DNA from: Azonexus sp. | GTDB taxonomy: Bacteria > Pseudomonadota > Gammaproteobacteria > Burkholderiales > Rhodocyclaceae | Direction: 5' to 3' | Length of the DNA: 13,268 bases | Assembly (NCBI GenBank): GCA_023150195.1 | Contig: JAKLLI010000022.1 | Span: forward strand, 6,806-20,073 | Part shown: in pieces, positions 7,754-13,268 of the stretch | How the letters are laid out: every line of letters begins with the position of its first letter | Position numbering within the stretch: the stretch's first letter is position 1 | Notes under the pieces: model-generated | Told to the model about the DNA's origin: nothing | The model's input: the letters and a program-made list of their open reading frames with translations, nothing else | The model's database searches: none | Made by a program: the position numbers and the translations under genes

Positions 7754-9634
7754 TCAACGCCGCTCGCCCCGTAACGCCAGTACCTCGGCGTGCAGCCTGT
7801 CGGGCGTCGCCTCGGCAGGCGGCAGCGCGCTGCCAACGCGCAGCACAATCCGGGAAAACAGCCCGCGACGGAAGGGCTGGCGCATCGCCCGCCCCTCGAT
7901 CCGCGAAAAGCTGCTGCCCCACAGGCCGGACAGCGCCATCGGCACCACCGGTACGGGATCGGCCGCCAGAATCCGGCTGACGCCGCTGCGGAAGGGCTGC
8001 AGTTCGCCATCGGGCGTAATCTGCCCTTCCGGGAAGATGGCCACCAGTTCGCCATTGGCGAGTGCGGTCGACACCGTTGCGAAGGCGTTTTCCATCAGCA
8101 CCGCATCGTCTTTGGCCGACGCAATCGGAATCGCCCCGCAATGCCGGAAAATGAAACTGAGGAAGGGAATCCGGAAAATCCGGTGATCCATCACGAAACG
8201 GATGGGCCGTGGCGAGGCGCCCATGATCACCACCGCATCGACGTAGCTGACGTGGTTGGCCACCAGCAGTGCGGCGCCTTCGGTGGGGATATGTGCCAAG
8301 CCCTCGCTGCGCAGTCGGTAAGCGGCTTTCACCATCATCCAGGCCATGAAACGCAGCAGGAACTCGGGGACCAGCCCGTAAATGTAGATCGCGACCGCAG
8401 CATTGAGCAGCGCCGCCAGCCCAAAGAGCGCCGGAATAGACAGGCCTGCCCCCAGCAGCGCGGCAGCGCCCAGGGCGCCCACCACCATGAACAAGGCGTT
8501 CAGGATGTTGTTCCCGGCAATGATGCGCGCCCGATGCGCTTCAGAACTGCGCAGTTGCACCAGCGCGTAGAGCGGCACGATGAAGAAGCCACCGAACATG
8601 CCCAGCATCATCAGATCGAACAGCACCCGCCAGACCGCTGGCAAGCTCAGCAAGGCCAGCAGTTCGTGCGGGGAAACGCCAGCCAGCTCCGTTGGCGACA
8701 CAAAATACATGTCCAGACCAAACAGCGTCAGCCCGATCGAACCCAGCGGCACCAGTCCGATTTCCACCGACTTGCCCGACAGCCGTTCGCACAGCATCGA
8801 ACCGATCCCGATCCCCACCGTAAAGATGGCCAGCAGCAAGGTCACCGCTGCCTCGCTGCCCCCCAGGACATTTTTCGCGTAGGCCGGAAACTGGGCGAGG
8901 AAGAGCGCCCCGTACAGCCAGAACCAGGAAATCCCCAGAATCGACAGGAAAACGGTGCGATTCTGGCGGGCAAAAGCGATGTTGCGCCAGGTTTCGCTCA
9001 GGGGATTCAGGTTGACCGCCAGATCGGGGACCGGCGCCGGTGCGGCAGGAATACCCCGGCTACTCACGTAGCCCGCCGCGGCCACGACAAAACCGCCCGC
9101 CGCGATCCATGCCGGATGTTCGACCGAGCCGGCCAGCAAGCCGCCCGCCAGCGTTCCGATCAGAATCGCGACAAAGGTGCCGGCCTCAATCAGTGCATTG
9201 CCGCCCACCAGTTCATCGGTGTGCAAATGCTGCGGCATGATCGCGTACTTGACCGGCCCGAACAGGGTGGAATGGCAACCCAGCAGAAACAGCGCCCCCA
9301 TCAGCACCGGCAGGCTGTGCAGGAAAAAGCCGGTGGCTGCGATGGCCATGATCGCCATTTCCAGCACCTTCACCAAACGCGCCAGCATCGCCTTGTCGTA
9401 CTTGTCGGCCAGTTGGCCGGCCGTGGCCGAAAACAGGAAAAAAGGCAGGATGAATACGCCTGCCGCCAGATTGGCCAGCAATTCCGGCTTCAGTGTGGTC
9501 CATTGCGCCGCCTGATACGTCAGCAAGACGACCAGCGCATTCTTGAACAGGTTATCGTTGAAGGCCCCCAGAAACTGGGTGATGAAGAAGGGCGCGAAGC
9601 GCTTTTCCTTGAGAAGGCCGAATTGTCCGCTCAT
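7754..9634 (-). CDS. LplT-like lysophospholipid flippase fused to PlsC-type acyltransferase
   Basis: A 626-residue two-domain inner-membrane protein. Residues 1 to about 400 are a major-facilitator transporter of the LplT type (opening LKEKRFAPFFITQFLGAFNDNLFKN in split form, residues 8-32). Residues about 425-626 are a glycerolipid acyltransferase with both catalytic motifs: His461-x4-Asp466 in NHVSYVD, and Phe534-Pro-Glu-Gly537 (FPEGQIT). In E. coli, LplT flips lyso-phospholipid inward and Aas re-acylates it, so the fusion joins transport to repair. The start at 9634 forms an ATGA overlap with the upstream amidohydrolase stop. An in-frame ATG 22 codons earlier would add an unrelated leader and was not used. 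The ATP-dependent acyl-ACP synthetase half of Aas is encoded separately, two genes upstream, and is broken here. Confidence 0.93.
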   Translation of the reverse strand: MSGQFGLLKEKRFAPFFITQFLGAFNDNLFKNALVVLLTYQAAQWTTLKPELLANLAAGVFILPFFLFSATAGQLADKYDKAMLARLVKVLEMAIMAIAATGFFLHSLPVLMGALFLLGCHSTLFGPVKYAIMPQHLHTDELVGGNALIEAGTFVAILIGTLAGGLLAGSVEHPAWIAAGGFVVAAAGYVSSRGIPAAPAPVPDLAVNLNPLSETWRNIAFARQNRTVFLSILGISWFWLYGALFLAQFPAYAKNVLGGSEAAVTLLLAIFTVGIGIGSMLCERLSGKSVEIGLVPLGSIGLTLFGLDMYFVSPTELAGVSPHELLALLSLPAVWRVLFDLMMLGMFGGFFIVPLYALVQLRSSEAHRARIIAGNNILNALFMVVGALGAAALLGAGLSIPALFGLAALLNAAVAIYIYGLVPEFLLRFMAWMMVKAAYRLRSEGLAHIPTEGAALLVANHVSYVDAVVIMGASPRPIRFVMDHRIFRIPFLSFIFRHCGAIPIASAKDDAVLMENAFATVSTALANGELVAIFPEGQITPDGELQPFRSGVSRILAADPVPVVPMALSGLWGSSFSRIEGRAMRQPFRRGLFSRIVLRVGSALPPAEATPDRLHAEVLALRGERR

Positions 9635-10866
9635 GACGGGTTCACCGTAAAAATGCGGCGGGTGTTGAACACCGCCGACGAAAAAGTATGGCCCTGCCAT
9701 TTCAGCAGGCGTTTGAGGACAAAATCAAAGAGCAAGGGATTGTGCTCGCGCAAGGACTCCAGATCGGCCACGGCCGCCTTGGGCAAGAGCCCGGCCCGCG
9801 CCAGGGTCGCCGAAGAAATCAGGGGCAGTACGCCCGGCAGGGGGTAATCGGAACCATGCAAGAGACGGGCATGCAAATCTTCCCGCTCGAGCAGCCGGCG
9901 AATCACCTCCGGCTGGCGGTTGCGCAGGGTAATCGCGGAAATGTCGCCGTAGAGCCGGTCGACCGCACGCGGCTCGGCCATGGCCTTGAGGAAAAGATCA
10001 AAGCTGCTGCGCACGCGGCCATCGTCGTCGAGATCGCTACCCATGGTTGCGCAATGCGCAACGACCACCTTGACCCCGGCATCCAGGGCGCGACGCAGCC
10101 GCAGCGGGTTGCCAAACGCCTGCGTATCGCTGCCCTTGACGGCCTTCTCCTCGCCGCAATGCACAATCAGCGGCGTCCCGGACTCGGCCAGCACACGATA
10201 GAAGGCATCGCATTTCGCCGACGCCGGGTCCATGCCCTGCGCCGCCGGCAGCCATTTCACCGCGCGGGCACCGCCGGAAATCGCCTGCTTCAGGTCGTCG
10301 ACCGCCGCAGGGTGATACGGATGCAGCGACGCCACCCACTCGAAGCGCGTCGGAAACTCGCGCGCCAACTTGGCCGCCCAGGCGTTGGGCACATAGAAAG
10401 CCGAATGCTCGGGATGCGCATGGCCCGCCGTGTCATGGAAGCGCTCGAAAGCAAAGAGCATGACCTTGAAGCCCTCGGGCATCGCGTCGCACAGGTTGAG
10501 CAGCCGCGCCACATACGCAGTGTCGACTGCACCCTGCGCATCATGCGCGCATCCGGCATTCATATAGAACAAGCGCTGTGCGTAATGCACGGGCTGCAAT
10601 GGCGAGGAAAGTTGCGGTCCGATCTCGATGCCGCTGCCGCCATCGCCCAGCCCGGCCAGATGCACGTGGCAATCCCACAAGCCGGCGGGATCGATGCCAT
10701 CCCACGCCTGCCGCAACCACGGACTATCGAGCAGGCGGACCGGAATCGATGCGCGGCAGGGATTCACCACGGTCGGTTTGGCGAGGCTGGCACCGGCCAT
10801 CGACAGCGCAGCGCCCCCGGCCAGCCAGCCGAGCAGGCGGCGGCGCTGCGGATTCACACTGCTCAT
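9631..10866 (-). CDS. Tat-exported amidohydrolase-superfamily protein
   Basis: A 411-residue metal-dependent hydrolase of the amidohydrolase TIM-barrel superfamily (amidohydrolase-2 type). Visible metal-site segments are DCHVHL (His67-x-His69), [18 protein letters not shown] and [11 protein letters not shown]. The N-terminus [19 protein letters not shown] has an arginine pair, a hydrophobic stretch and an AxA-like end at SLA (about residue 29), which reads as a twin-arginine signal. The protein is thus predicted to fold in the cytoplasm and be exported. ATGA overlaps join it to the aas remnant upstream and lplT-plsC downstream, so it belongs to the same transcription unit. A link to phospholipid or acyl metabolism is suggested only by context; the substrate is unknown. 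Confidence 0.87.
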   Translation of the reverse strand: MSSVNPQRRRLLGWLAGGAALSMAGASLAKPTVVNPCRASIPVRLLDSPWLRQAWDGIDPAGLWDCHVHLAGLGDGGSGIEIGPQLSSPLQPVHYAQRLFYMNAGCAHDAQGAVDTAYVARLLNLCDAMPEGFKVMLFAFERFHDTAGHAHPEHSAFYVPNAWAAKLAREFPTRFEWVASLHPYHPAAVDDLKQAISGGARAVKWLPAAQGMDPASAKCDAFYRVLAESGTPLIVHCGEEKAVKGSDTQAFGNPLRLRRALDAGVKVVVAHCATMGSDLDDDGRVRSSFDLFLKAMAEPRAVDRLYGDISAITLRNRQPEVIRRLLEREDLHARLLHGSDYPLPGVLPLISSATLARAGLLPKAAVADLESLREHNPLLFDFVLKRLLKWQGHTFSSAVFNTRRIFTVNPS

Positions 10867-11651
10867 GCCGCCTCCGCCATCTGCTTCAGGGTCACATAGT
10901 CAATCTTGCCAGTACCCAGCAGCGGCAAGGCCTCGATGCGCTGAATCTTGCGAGGTACCGCCAGTTCTGGCAGACCCAGTTCCCGCGCTTTGGCCGCCAG
11001 TGCCTCGCGGGTCAGTAGCGGGTCGGTGGTGAACAGCACCAGTGCCTCCCCCTTGGCCAGATCCGGCTGGCTGGACACGGCATGGACCTTGTCTGCCGAT
11101 GTCGCCACGGCCAGCTTTTCGACAACCTCCAGACTCACCATTTCGCCGGCAATCTTGGCGAATCGTTTCACGCGGCCCACGATTTTGACGAAGCCTTCGT
11201 CGTCCAGTTCGATCACATCCCCGGTTTCATACCAGCCCTCACCCACTTCCGATGAGGGCGCTTGCAGGACGCCCGGCGCTTCCGACTTGAGATAGCCGGC
11301 CATCACATTGGGGCCGCGAACGTGGAGCATGCCACCCGTCGCGATACCCGGCACCGGCAACAGCCGATGCTCGATTCCCGGTAGCAGATTACCCACGGTG
11401 CCGGTTTTGTAGGCCATGGGCGTGTTGACCGCGAGCACCGGCGCGGTTTCGGTGGCGCCGTAGCCTTCGAAAATGCGGATACCGAACTTCTCGAACCACT
11501 GGCCACGCACCGCATCCGACAGCTTTTCCGCCCCGGCCACCACGTAGCGCAAGCGATAAAAGTCATAGGGATGGGCAAATTTGGCGTAGTTACCGAGGAA
11601 GGTGGAGGTGCCGAAAAGCACGGTACACCGCCGGTCGTAGGCCAATTCGGG
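10863..11651 (-). pseudogene. aas: Acyl-ACP synthetase (Aas AMP-binding half), C-terminal remnant
   Basis: The last 262 codons of an AMP-forming acyl-[ACP] synthetase. From [20 protein letters not shown] to the stop it follows the synthetase half of E. coli Aas closely. Present are [11 protein letters not shown] (A5), WYETGD (A7), [15 protein letters not shown] (A8) and the C-terminal lysine segment [13 protein letters not shown] (A10). The N-terminal half, including the P-loop-like ATP motif (A3), is missing. Homology stops at about 11651, where lower-GC sequence with inverted repeats begins. The remnant should not be an active synthetase. The stop overlaps the amidohydrolase start as ATGA. 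The frame stays open into the foreign DNA to 11954, and an ATG at 11756 could give a 297-residue chimera. The other half of the gene probably lies beyond the far end of the insertion, outside the window. Confidence 0.88.
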
Positions 11652-11665
11652 AAGCCTACCCCCTA

Positions 11666-11687
11666 AAAAAGCAACTATTTGCTTTTT
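11666..11687. repeat. Perfect 9-bp inverted repeat at the element end
   Basis: AAAAAGCAA (11666-11674), a CTAT loop, then TTGCTTTTT (11679-11687). It lies about 10-15 bp inside the point where aas homology stops. It could be a recombinase core site (read as 8-bp arms around 6 bp, ACTATT) or a weak bidirectional terminator. Only two G-C pairs support the stem, which makes a strong terminator less likely. Confidence 0.6.
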
Positions 11688-11691
11688 AGCC

Positions 11692-11724
11692 TTGCATATC
11701 AACAGTTTATAACAAGTTATGCAA
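11692..11724. repeat. Second inverted repeat with a nested imperfect dyad
   Basis: TTGCATA (11692-11698) and TATGCAA (11718-11724) are perfect 7-bp arms separated by 19 bp. The spacer contains the imperfect dyad AACAGTTTATAACAAGTT (11701-11718). GCAACTA also occurs as a direct repeat at 11671-11677 and 11721-11727, linking this site to the outer inverted repeat. Clustered dyads like these are expected of recombinase or accessory-protein binding sites at an element end. Confidence 0.5.
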
Positions 11725-11735
11725 CTACTCAACAA
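11706..11735 (-). promoter_or_regulatory. Possible outward-facing promoter at the element end
   Basis: On the minus strand TTGTTG (11735-11730) is followed by an 18-base spacer and TATAAA (11711-11706). It would fire out of the element into the aas remnant, the amidohydrolase and lplT-plsC. The hexamers are reasonable sigma-70 matches, but the region is AT-rich and overlaps the inverted repeats, so chance is possible. Confidence 0.28.
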
Positions 11736-11745
11736 AGGCAGGGTT

Positions 11746-12438
11746 TCAGAGGGCATTGTTTTCGTGCCCCGGGGCCGGCAGTGCTGCCGCTCCGAGAGGG
11801 CTCTTGGGCGCCTGAATAAGCGCAAGCAGTGCCTCAACGTCAGGTTTCTCAAGCAGCACCTTTTTCGTGGTGGTGTGCCGAAGTCTTTCTCGATAGAGCT
11901 CCAGACCAACCGAAGCCAGGTTGCTTTCAGCGAACAACCGTGACAGCGCTTCACGCACCTCGTTGCTTACGGCTGCCTCGTCCTTCTTGCTGGTGGAAAC
12001 CTGCTTGAAACCCGAAGCAATCAGGTCATCAATCGGAATTCCAGGCAGACTCCGAAGGCCAGCAATGACGCGATTCTTAAGCCCTATCGCTTCGTCACGC
12101 TCAGTCTTAAGCAGCGTCACATAAGCCCGCACTGTCTCGTCGTGTATGACTGGCTCGAACGACTGCTTTTTTGCCGCGACGGGCAGGATTTGCTTAGCCA
12201 TCCTTGTTTGAAGGTAGCGGAACAGAATGTCCTGAGAATTCCGAATAGACTGTGTCTTAGGTCCCTTCCAGCGGTCTGTACAGTAGCTTCCAACCGCGGT
12301 TGGTGAGATAGCCACCTGGGACCTCTCAAGGAAGTCACAAGCATCCTTAACGCGCTCCAGGGACTGTTTAAGGCGCGGGTTGTTGATTGAAGCCGCCATG
12401 GCATCAAAGATGTCATCGGTGATTTGAGGTTTCGTCAT
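11746..12438 (-). CDS. GmtX/TnpC-like accessory protein of a recombinase-trio element
   Basis: A 230-residue soluble, mostly helical protein. Residues about 10-80 run [15 protein letters not shown], then [21 protein letters not shown], then SIRN (motif Gly59-Pro60-x2-Gln63-Ser-Ile-Arg66-Asn67). This 'natural variation sensor, then GP-x-x-QSIRN' pattern recalls the third protein of tyrosine-recombinase trio elements (gamma-mobile-trio GmtX; TnpC of Tn554), which assists integration or excision. The match is from memory of the family pattern and has not been searched. The middle (about 100-130) is a likely coiled coil. The ATG at 12438 has GAGG seven bases upstream and lies one base after the preceding stop, so the two genes form an operon. 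It is the gene nearest the element end, as expected for such a partner. Confidence 0.5.
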   Translation of the reverse strand: MTKPQITDDIFDAMAASINNPRLKQSLERVKDACDFLERSQVAISPTAVGSYCTDRWKGPKTQSIRNSQDILFRYLQTRMAKQILPVAAKKQSFEPVIHDETVRAYVTLLKTERDEAIGLKNRVIAGLRSLPGIPIDDLIASGFKQVSTSKKDEAAVSNEVREALSRLFAESNLASVGLELYRERLRHTTTKKVLLEKPDVEALLALIQAPKSPLGAAALPAPGHENNAL

Positions 12439-12439
12439 A

Positions 12440-13128
12440 TTAAGCCTCGGTGAGGGGAACCATCTGCCGCGTATGTAACTGGCGAATGGAGTTTGTGGTT
12501 AATGCTGCCAACCCTTTGATGCCGTCATCAAGAGGTGGAATGCTTTCAAGCTTGATGTCCCCAGCCAACACCCTTGATAGGTCTTGTGCCTTGACGTACT
12601 GGAGAATCATTGAGGACAGCAGGTTTGCGGCTTCATCAGCCATGTCAGCATCTAGTTGCAACATAAATTGAGGTAAGTCGTTTGCCTCCAGTAGGCGCGC
12701 CAGAATGAGATGCTTCTCCTGCATAGCCTCCCGGTTCTTGAATCCAGGCTGGAAGTCCACCATCTGGGTAACGTGGTCAATCAGGACGAACTCGTTCGTC
12801 TCCTGCAATGTAACTTTCAACTCTTCGGCGGAACTGACAGTGAGTAACGGGGCTGGCAAGTTACGGTCGGCCGCCAATTGCTGACGCGCCTTCGCATACT
12901 CATCAAGGAGGTTTGACGACGCTGTGGCGAAGGCATATCTGGCCTGCCACTCTGTAATGTCCAGGGTGATTTCCCGCTCAAGCGCCTCGATGCGGTTTCG
13001 GGTATGTGCTGCCCTCGACTTCAATCCGGCATCGGTCTGGTCAATCAATTGGTCGCGTGCGTCACCAAGCTCTTGTCCTTTTCGGCGAACCTGGTAAATC
13101 AGGTTGTTTGCCTCCGCAACCTGCCCAA
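12440..13128 (-). pseudogene. C-terminal part of a larger coiled-coil protein, cut by an IS
   Basis: The frame is open from the stop at 12440 up to the IS end near 13128, so at least 228 codons belong to this gene and its N-terminus is gone or displaced. Residues nearest the IS (reading VNIGQVAEANNLIYQVRRKG, then QELGDARDQLIDQT, then a charged helical run through ITEWQARYAFA) look like a long coiled coil. The rest is an acidic helical domain with QMVDFQPGFKNREAMQEKHL and a C-terminus ending TNSIRQLHTRQMVPLTEA. I do not recognise it by sequence. Its position one base ahead of the GmtX/TnpC-like gene suggests it was the second protein of a trio (GmtZ/TnpB position). A TTG at 13048 could restart translation but is probably not native. 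Confidence 0.6.
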
Positions 13129-13141
13129 TGTTGACGCTCGT

Positions 13142-13189
13142 TGAAAACTGACCAGAAAAGCGGGGTAGTGCGCGCTGAAAATTGACCAG
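13142..13189 (+). repeat. Tandem terminal repeats of the IS21-like end
   Basis: TGAAAACTGACCAG (13142-13155) and TGAAAATTGACCAG (13176-13189) differ at one base and start 34 bp apart. IS21-family ends typically contain multiple copies of such a motif, which the IstA transposase binds. Confidence 0.8.
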
Positions 13190-13205
13190 GGTGATTAACT
13201 CGTCC

Positions 13206-13220
13206 GCTCATTTTTTGAGC
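13206..13220 (+). other. Small hairpin in the istA leader
   Basis: GCTCA, a TTTTT loop and TGAGC form a 5-bp stem just before the istA ribosome binding site. It could limit translation from outside transcripts, as in other IS leaders, but the stem is short. Confidence 0.3.
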
Positions 13221-13242
13221 AGGATTTTAGGAGATGATCACC

Positions 13243-13268
13243 ATGAAGGAACTGGGAAGGATTCGGCG
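13243..13268 (+). CDS. istA: IS21-family transposase IstA, first codons only
   Basis: Only MKELGRIR and part of the next codon are in the window, so the product call rests on the IS21-type terminal repeats just upstream. AGGAG at 13229-13233 decides the start: it is nine bases before the ATG at 13243, but directly abuts the in-frame ATG at 13234, which is therefore less likely. By family knowledge istA encodes the transposase and is followed by istB, its ATPase helper. Confidence 0.55.

Larger units (their letters stand above)
2218..9965. repeat. Dispersed 10-bp palindrome CGGTCGACCG, five copies
   Basis: Exact copies lie at 2218-2227, 4138-4147, 6891-6900, 7728-7737 and 9956-9965. Three are within genes, always in the frame giving Val-Asp-Arg. 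Two are in gaps, each 11-13 bases ahead of TAAAATCGC on the minus strand. None is in the foreign segment after 11652. Near-copies sharing the GTCGAC core are also frequent. Confidence 0.7.
11652..13268. mobile_element. Terminal part of an integrated element inserted in aas
   Basis: Begins where aas homology ends and continues past the window. Base composition and codon use change visibly: lower GC, many AT-rich runs, and codons such as aga, tta and ata that are rare in the flanks. It has a repeat-rich end (11655-11745), then two tightly spaced minus-strand genes (GmtX/TnpC-like protein and the C-terminus of a larger coiled-coil protein). This layout fits the recombinase-proximal end of a tyrosine-recombinase trio element (Tn554- or GMT-like). 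The recombinase itself is not visible, so the class is an inference. The outer boundary is placed only to within a few bases. Confidence 0.7.
13129..13268 (+). mobile_element. Left end of an IS21-family insertion sequence
   Basis: The end carries two copies of TGAAAAYTGACCAG at 13142-13155 and 13176-13189, the repeated terminal motif of IS21-family elements. These are followed by a short leader and a start codon reading into the element. The boundary is placed at the TG of TGTTGACGCTCG (13129), since IS21 members begin with 5'-TG, but it could be several bases off. The rest lies beyond the window. The insertion interrupts the coiled-coil gene of the host island. Confidence 0.72.

Noticed and set aside
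7790..9847. 685-codon open frame on the plus strand
   Set aside because: It is antisense to lplT-plsC and its product is a low-complexity Gln/Arg/His-rich sequence with no domain. Such mirror frames are common in GC-rich codon-biased DNA.
11666..11687. Strong intrinsic terminator
   Set aside because: The stem is nearly all A-T with two G-C pairs and a 4-base loop, so it would be weak; a recombination site fits the location better.
10863..11954. A single 363-residue synthetase gene starting at 11954
   Set aside because: The first ~100 codons have no synthetase similarity and lie in the element, overlapping the GmtX-like gene in another frame. Only the part from about 11651 onward is Aas.
12440..13048. 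A complete 202-residue gene starting at TTG 13048
   Set aside because: The frame continues without a stop, in the same coding style, to the IS end, so this is the tail of a longer interrupted gene.
13142..13189. Two repeat units as a CRISPR fragment
   Set aside because: Only two 14-bp units, with the motif and position of an IS21-family end, followed by a ribosome binding site and a start codon.

Overview
The window reads as chromosome of a GC-rich betaproteobacterium, most likely of the Rhodocyclales type. This placement is an inference from the gene complement (PBP4, UbiA/UbiD, a fused LplT-PlsC, an Aas-type acyl-ACP synthetase, a YcgR-like PilZ protein) and from codon use. No rRNA, tRNA or CRISPR is visible. 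Genes are very tightly packed, with many 4-bp stop/start overlaps, and no gap without a gene exceeds about 100 bp.

Plus-strand block (1-2729). The C-terminal part of a degenerate GGDEF-domain protein overlaps dacB (PBP4-type D-Ala-D-Ala carboxypeptidase/endopeptidase). dacB in turn overlaps, through GTGA, a short QueG-related two-cluster Fe-S protein. The 3' end of that gene overlaps the convergent operon by 55 bp.

Minus-strand ubiquinone operon (6867 down to 2675). The order is ubiA, a PilZ/YcgR-like c-di-GMP receptor, ubiD, a GNAT acetyltransferase, and a small DUF4870-like membrane protein. UbiA prenylates 4-hydroxybenzoate and UbiD decarboxylates the product, so two consecutive-stage ubiquinone enzymes flank a second-messenger receptor. 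Upstream of ubiA is an unrecognised 252-residue soluble protein (6921-7679).

Minus-strand phospholipid-recycling block (about 11651 down to 7754). An acyl-ACP synthetase gene (the AMP-binding half of Aas), a Tat-type secreted amidohydrolase, and a fused LplT-like flippase plus PlsC acyltransferase are joined by ATGA overlaps. The synthetase is broken: only its C-terminal 262 codons remain.

Mobile DNA (about 11652-13268 and beyond). A lower-GC element is inserted in aas. Its end carries nested inverted repeats. Next come, on the minus strand, a 230-residue protein resembling the third protein of tyrosine-recombinase 'trio' elements (GmtX/TnpC-like), and the C-terminal portion of a larger coiled-coil protein. 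That larger gene is itself cut by the left end of an IS21-family element, whose istA begins at 13243. The right part of the window is therefore a nest: an IS inside a recombinase-type island inside a phospholipid-repair gene.

A 10-bp palindrome (CGGTCGACCG) occurs five times in the native part and not in the foreign part.
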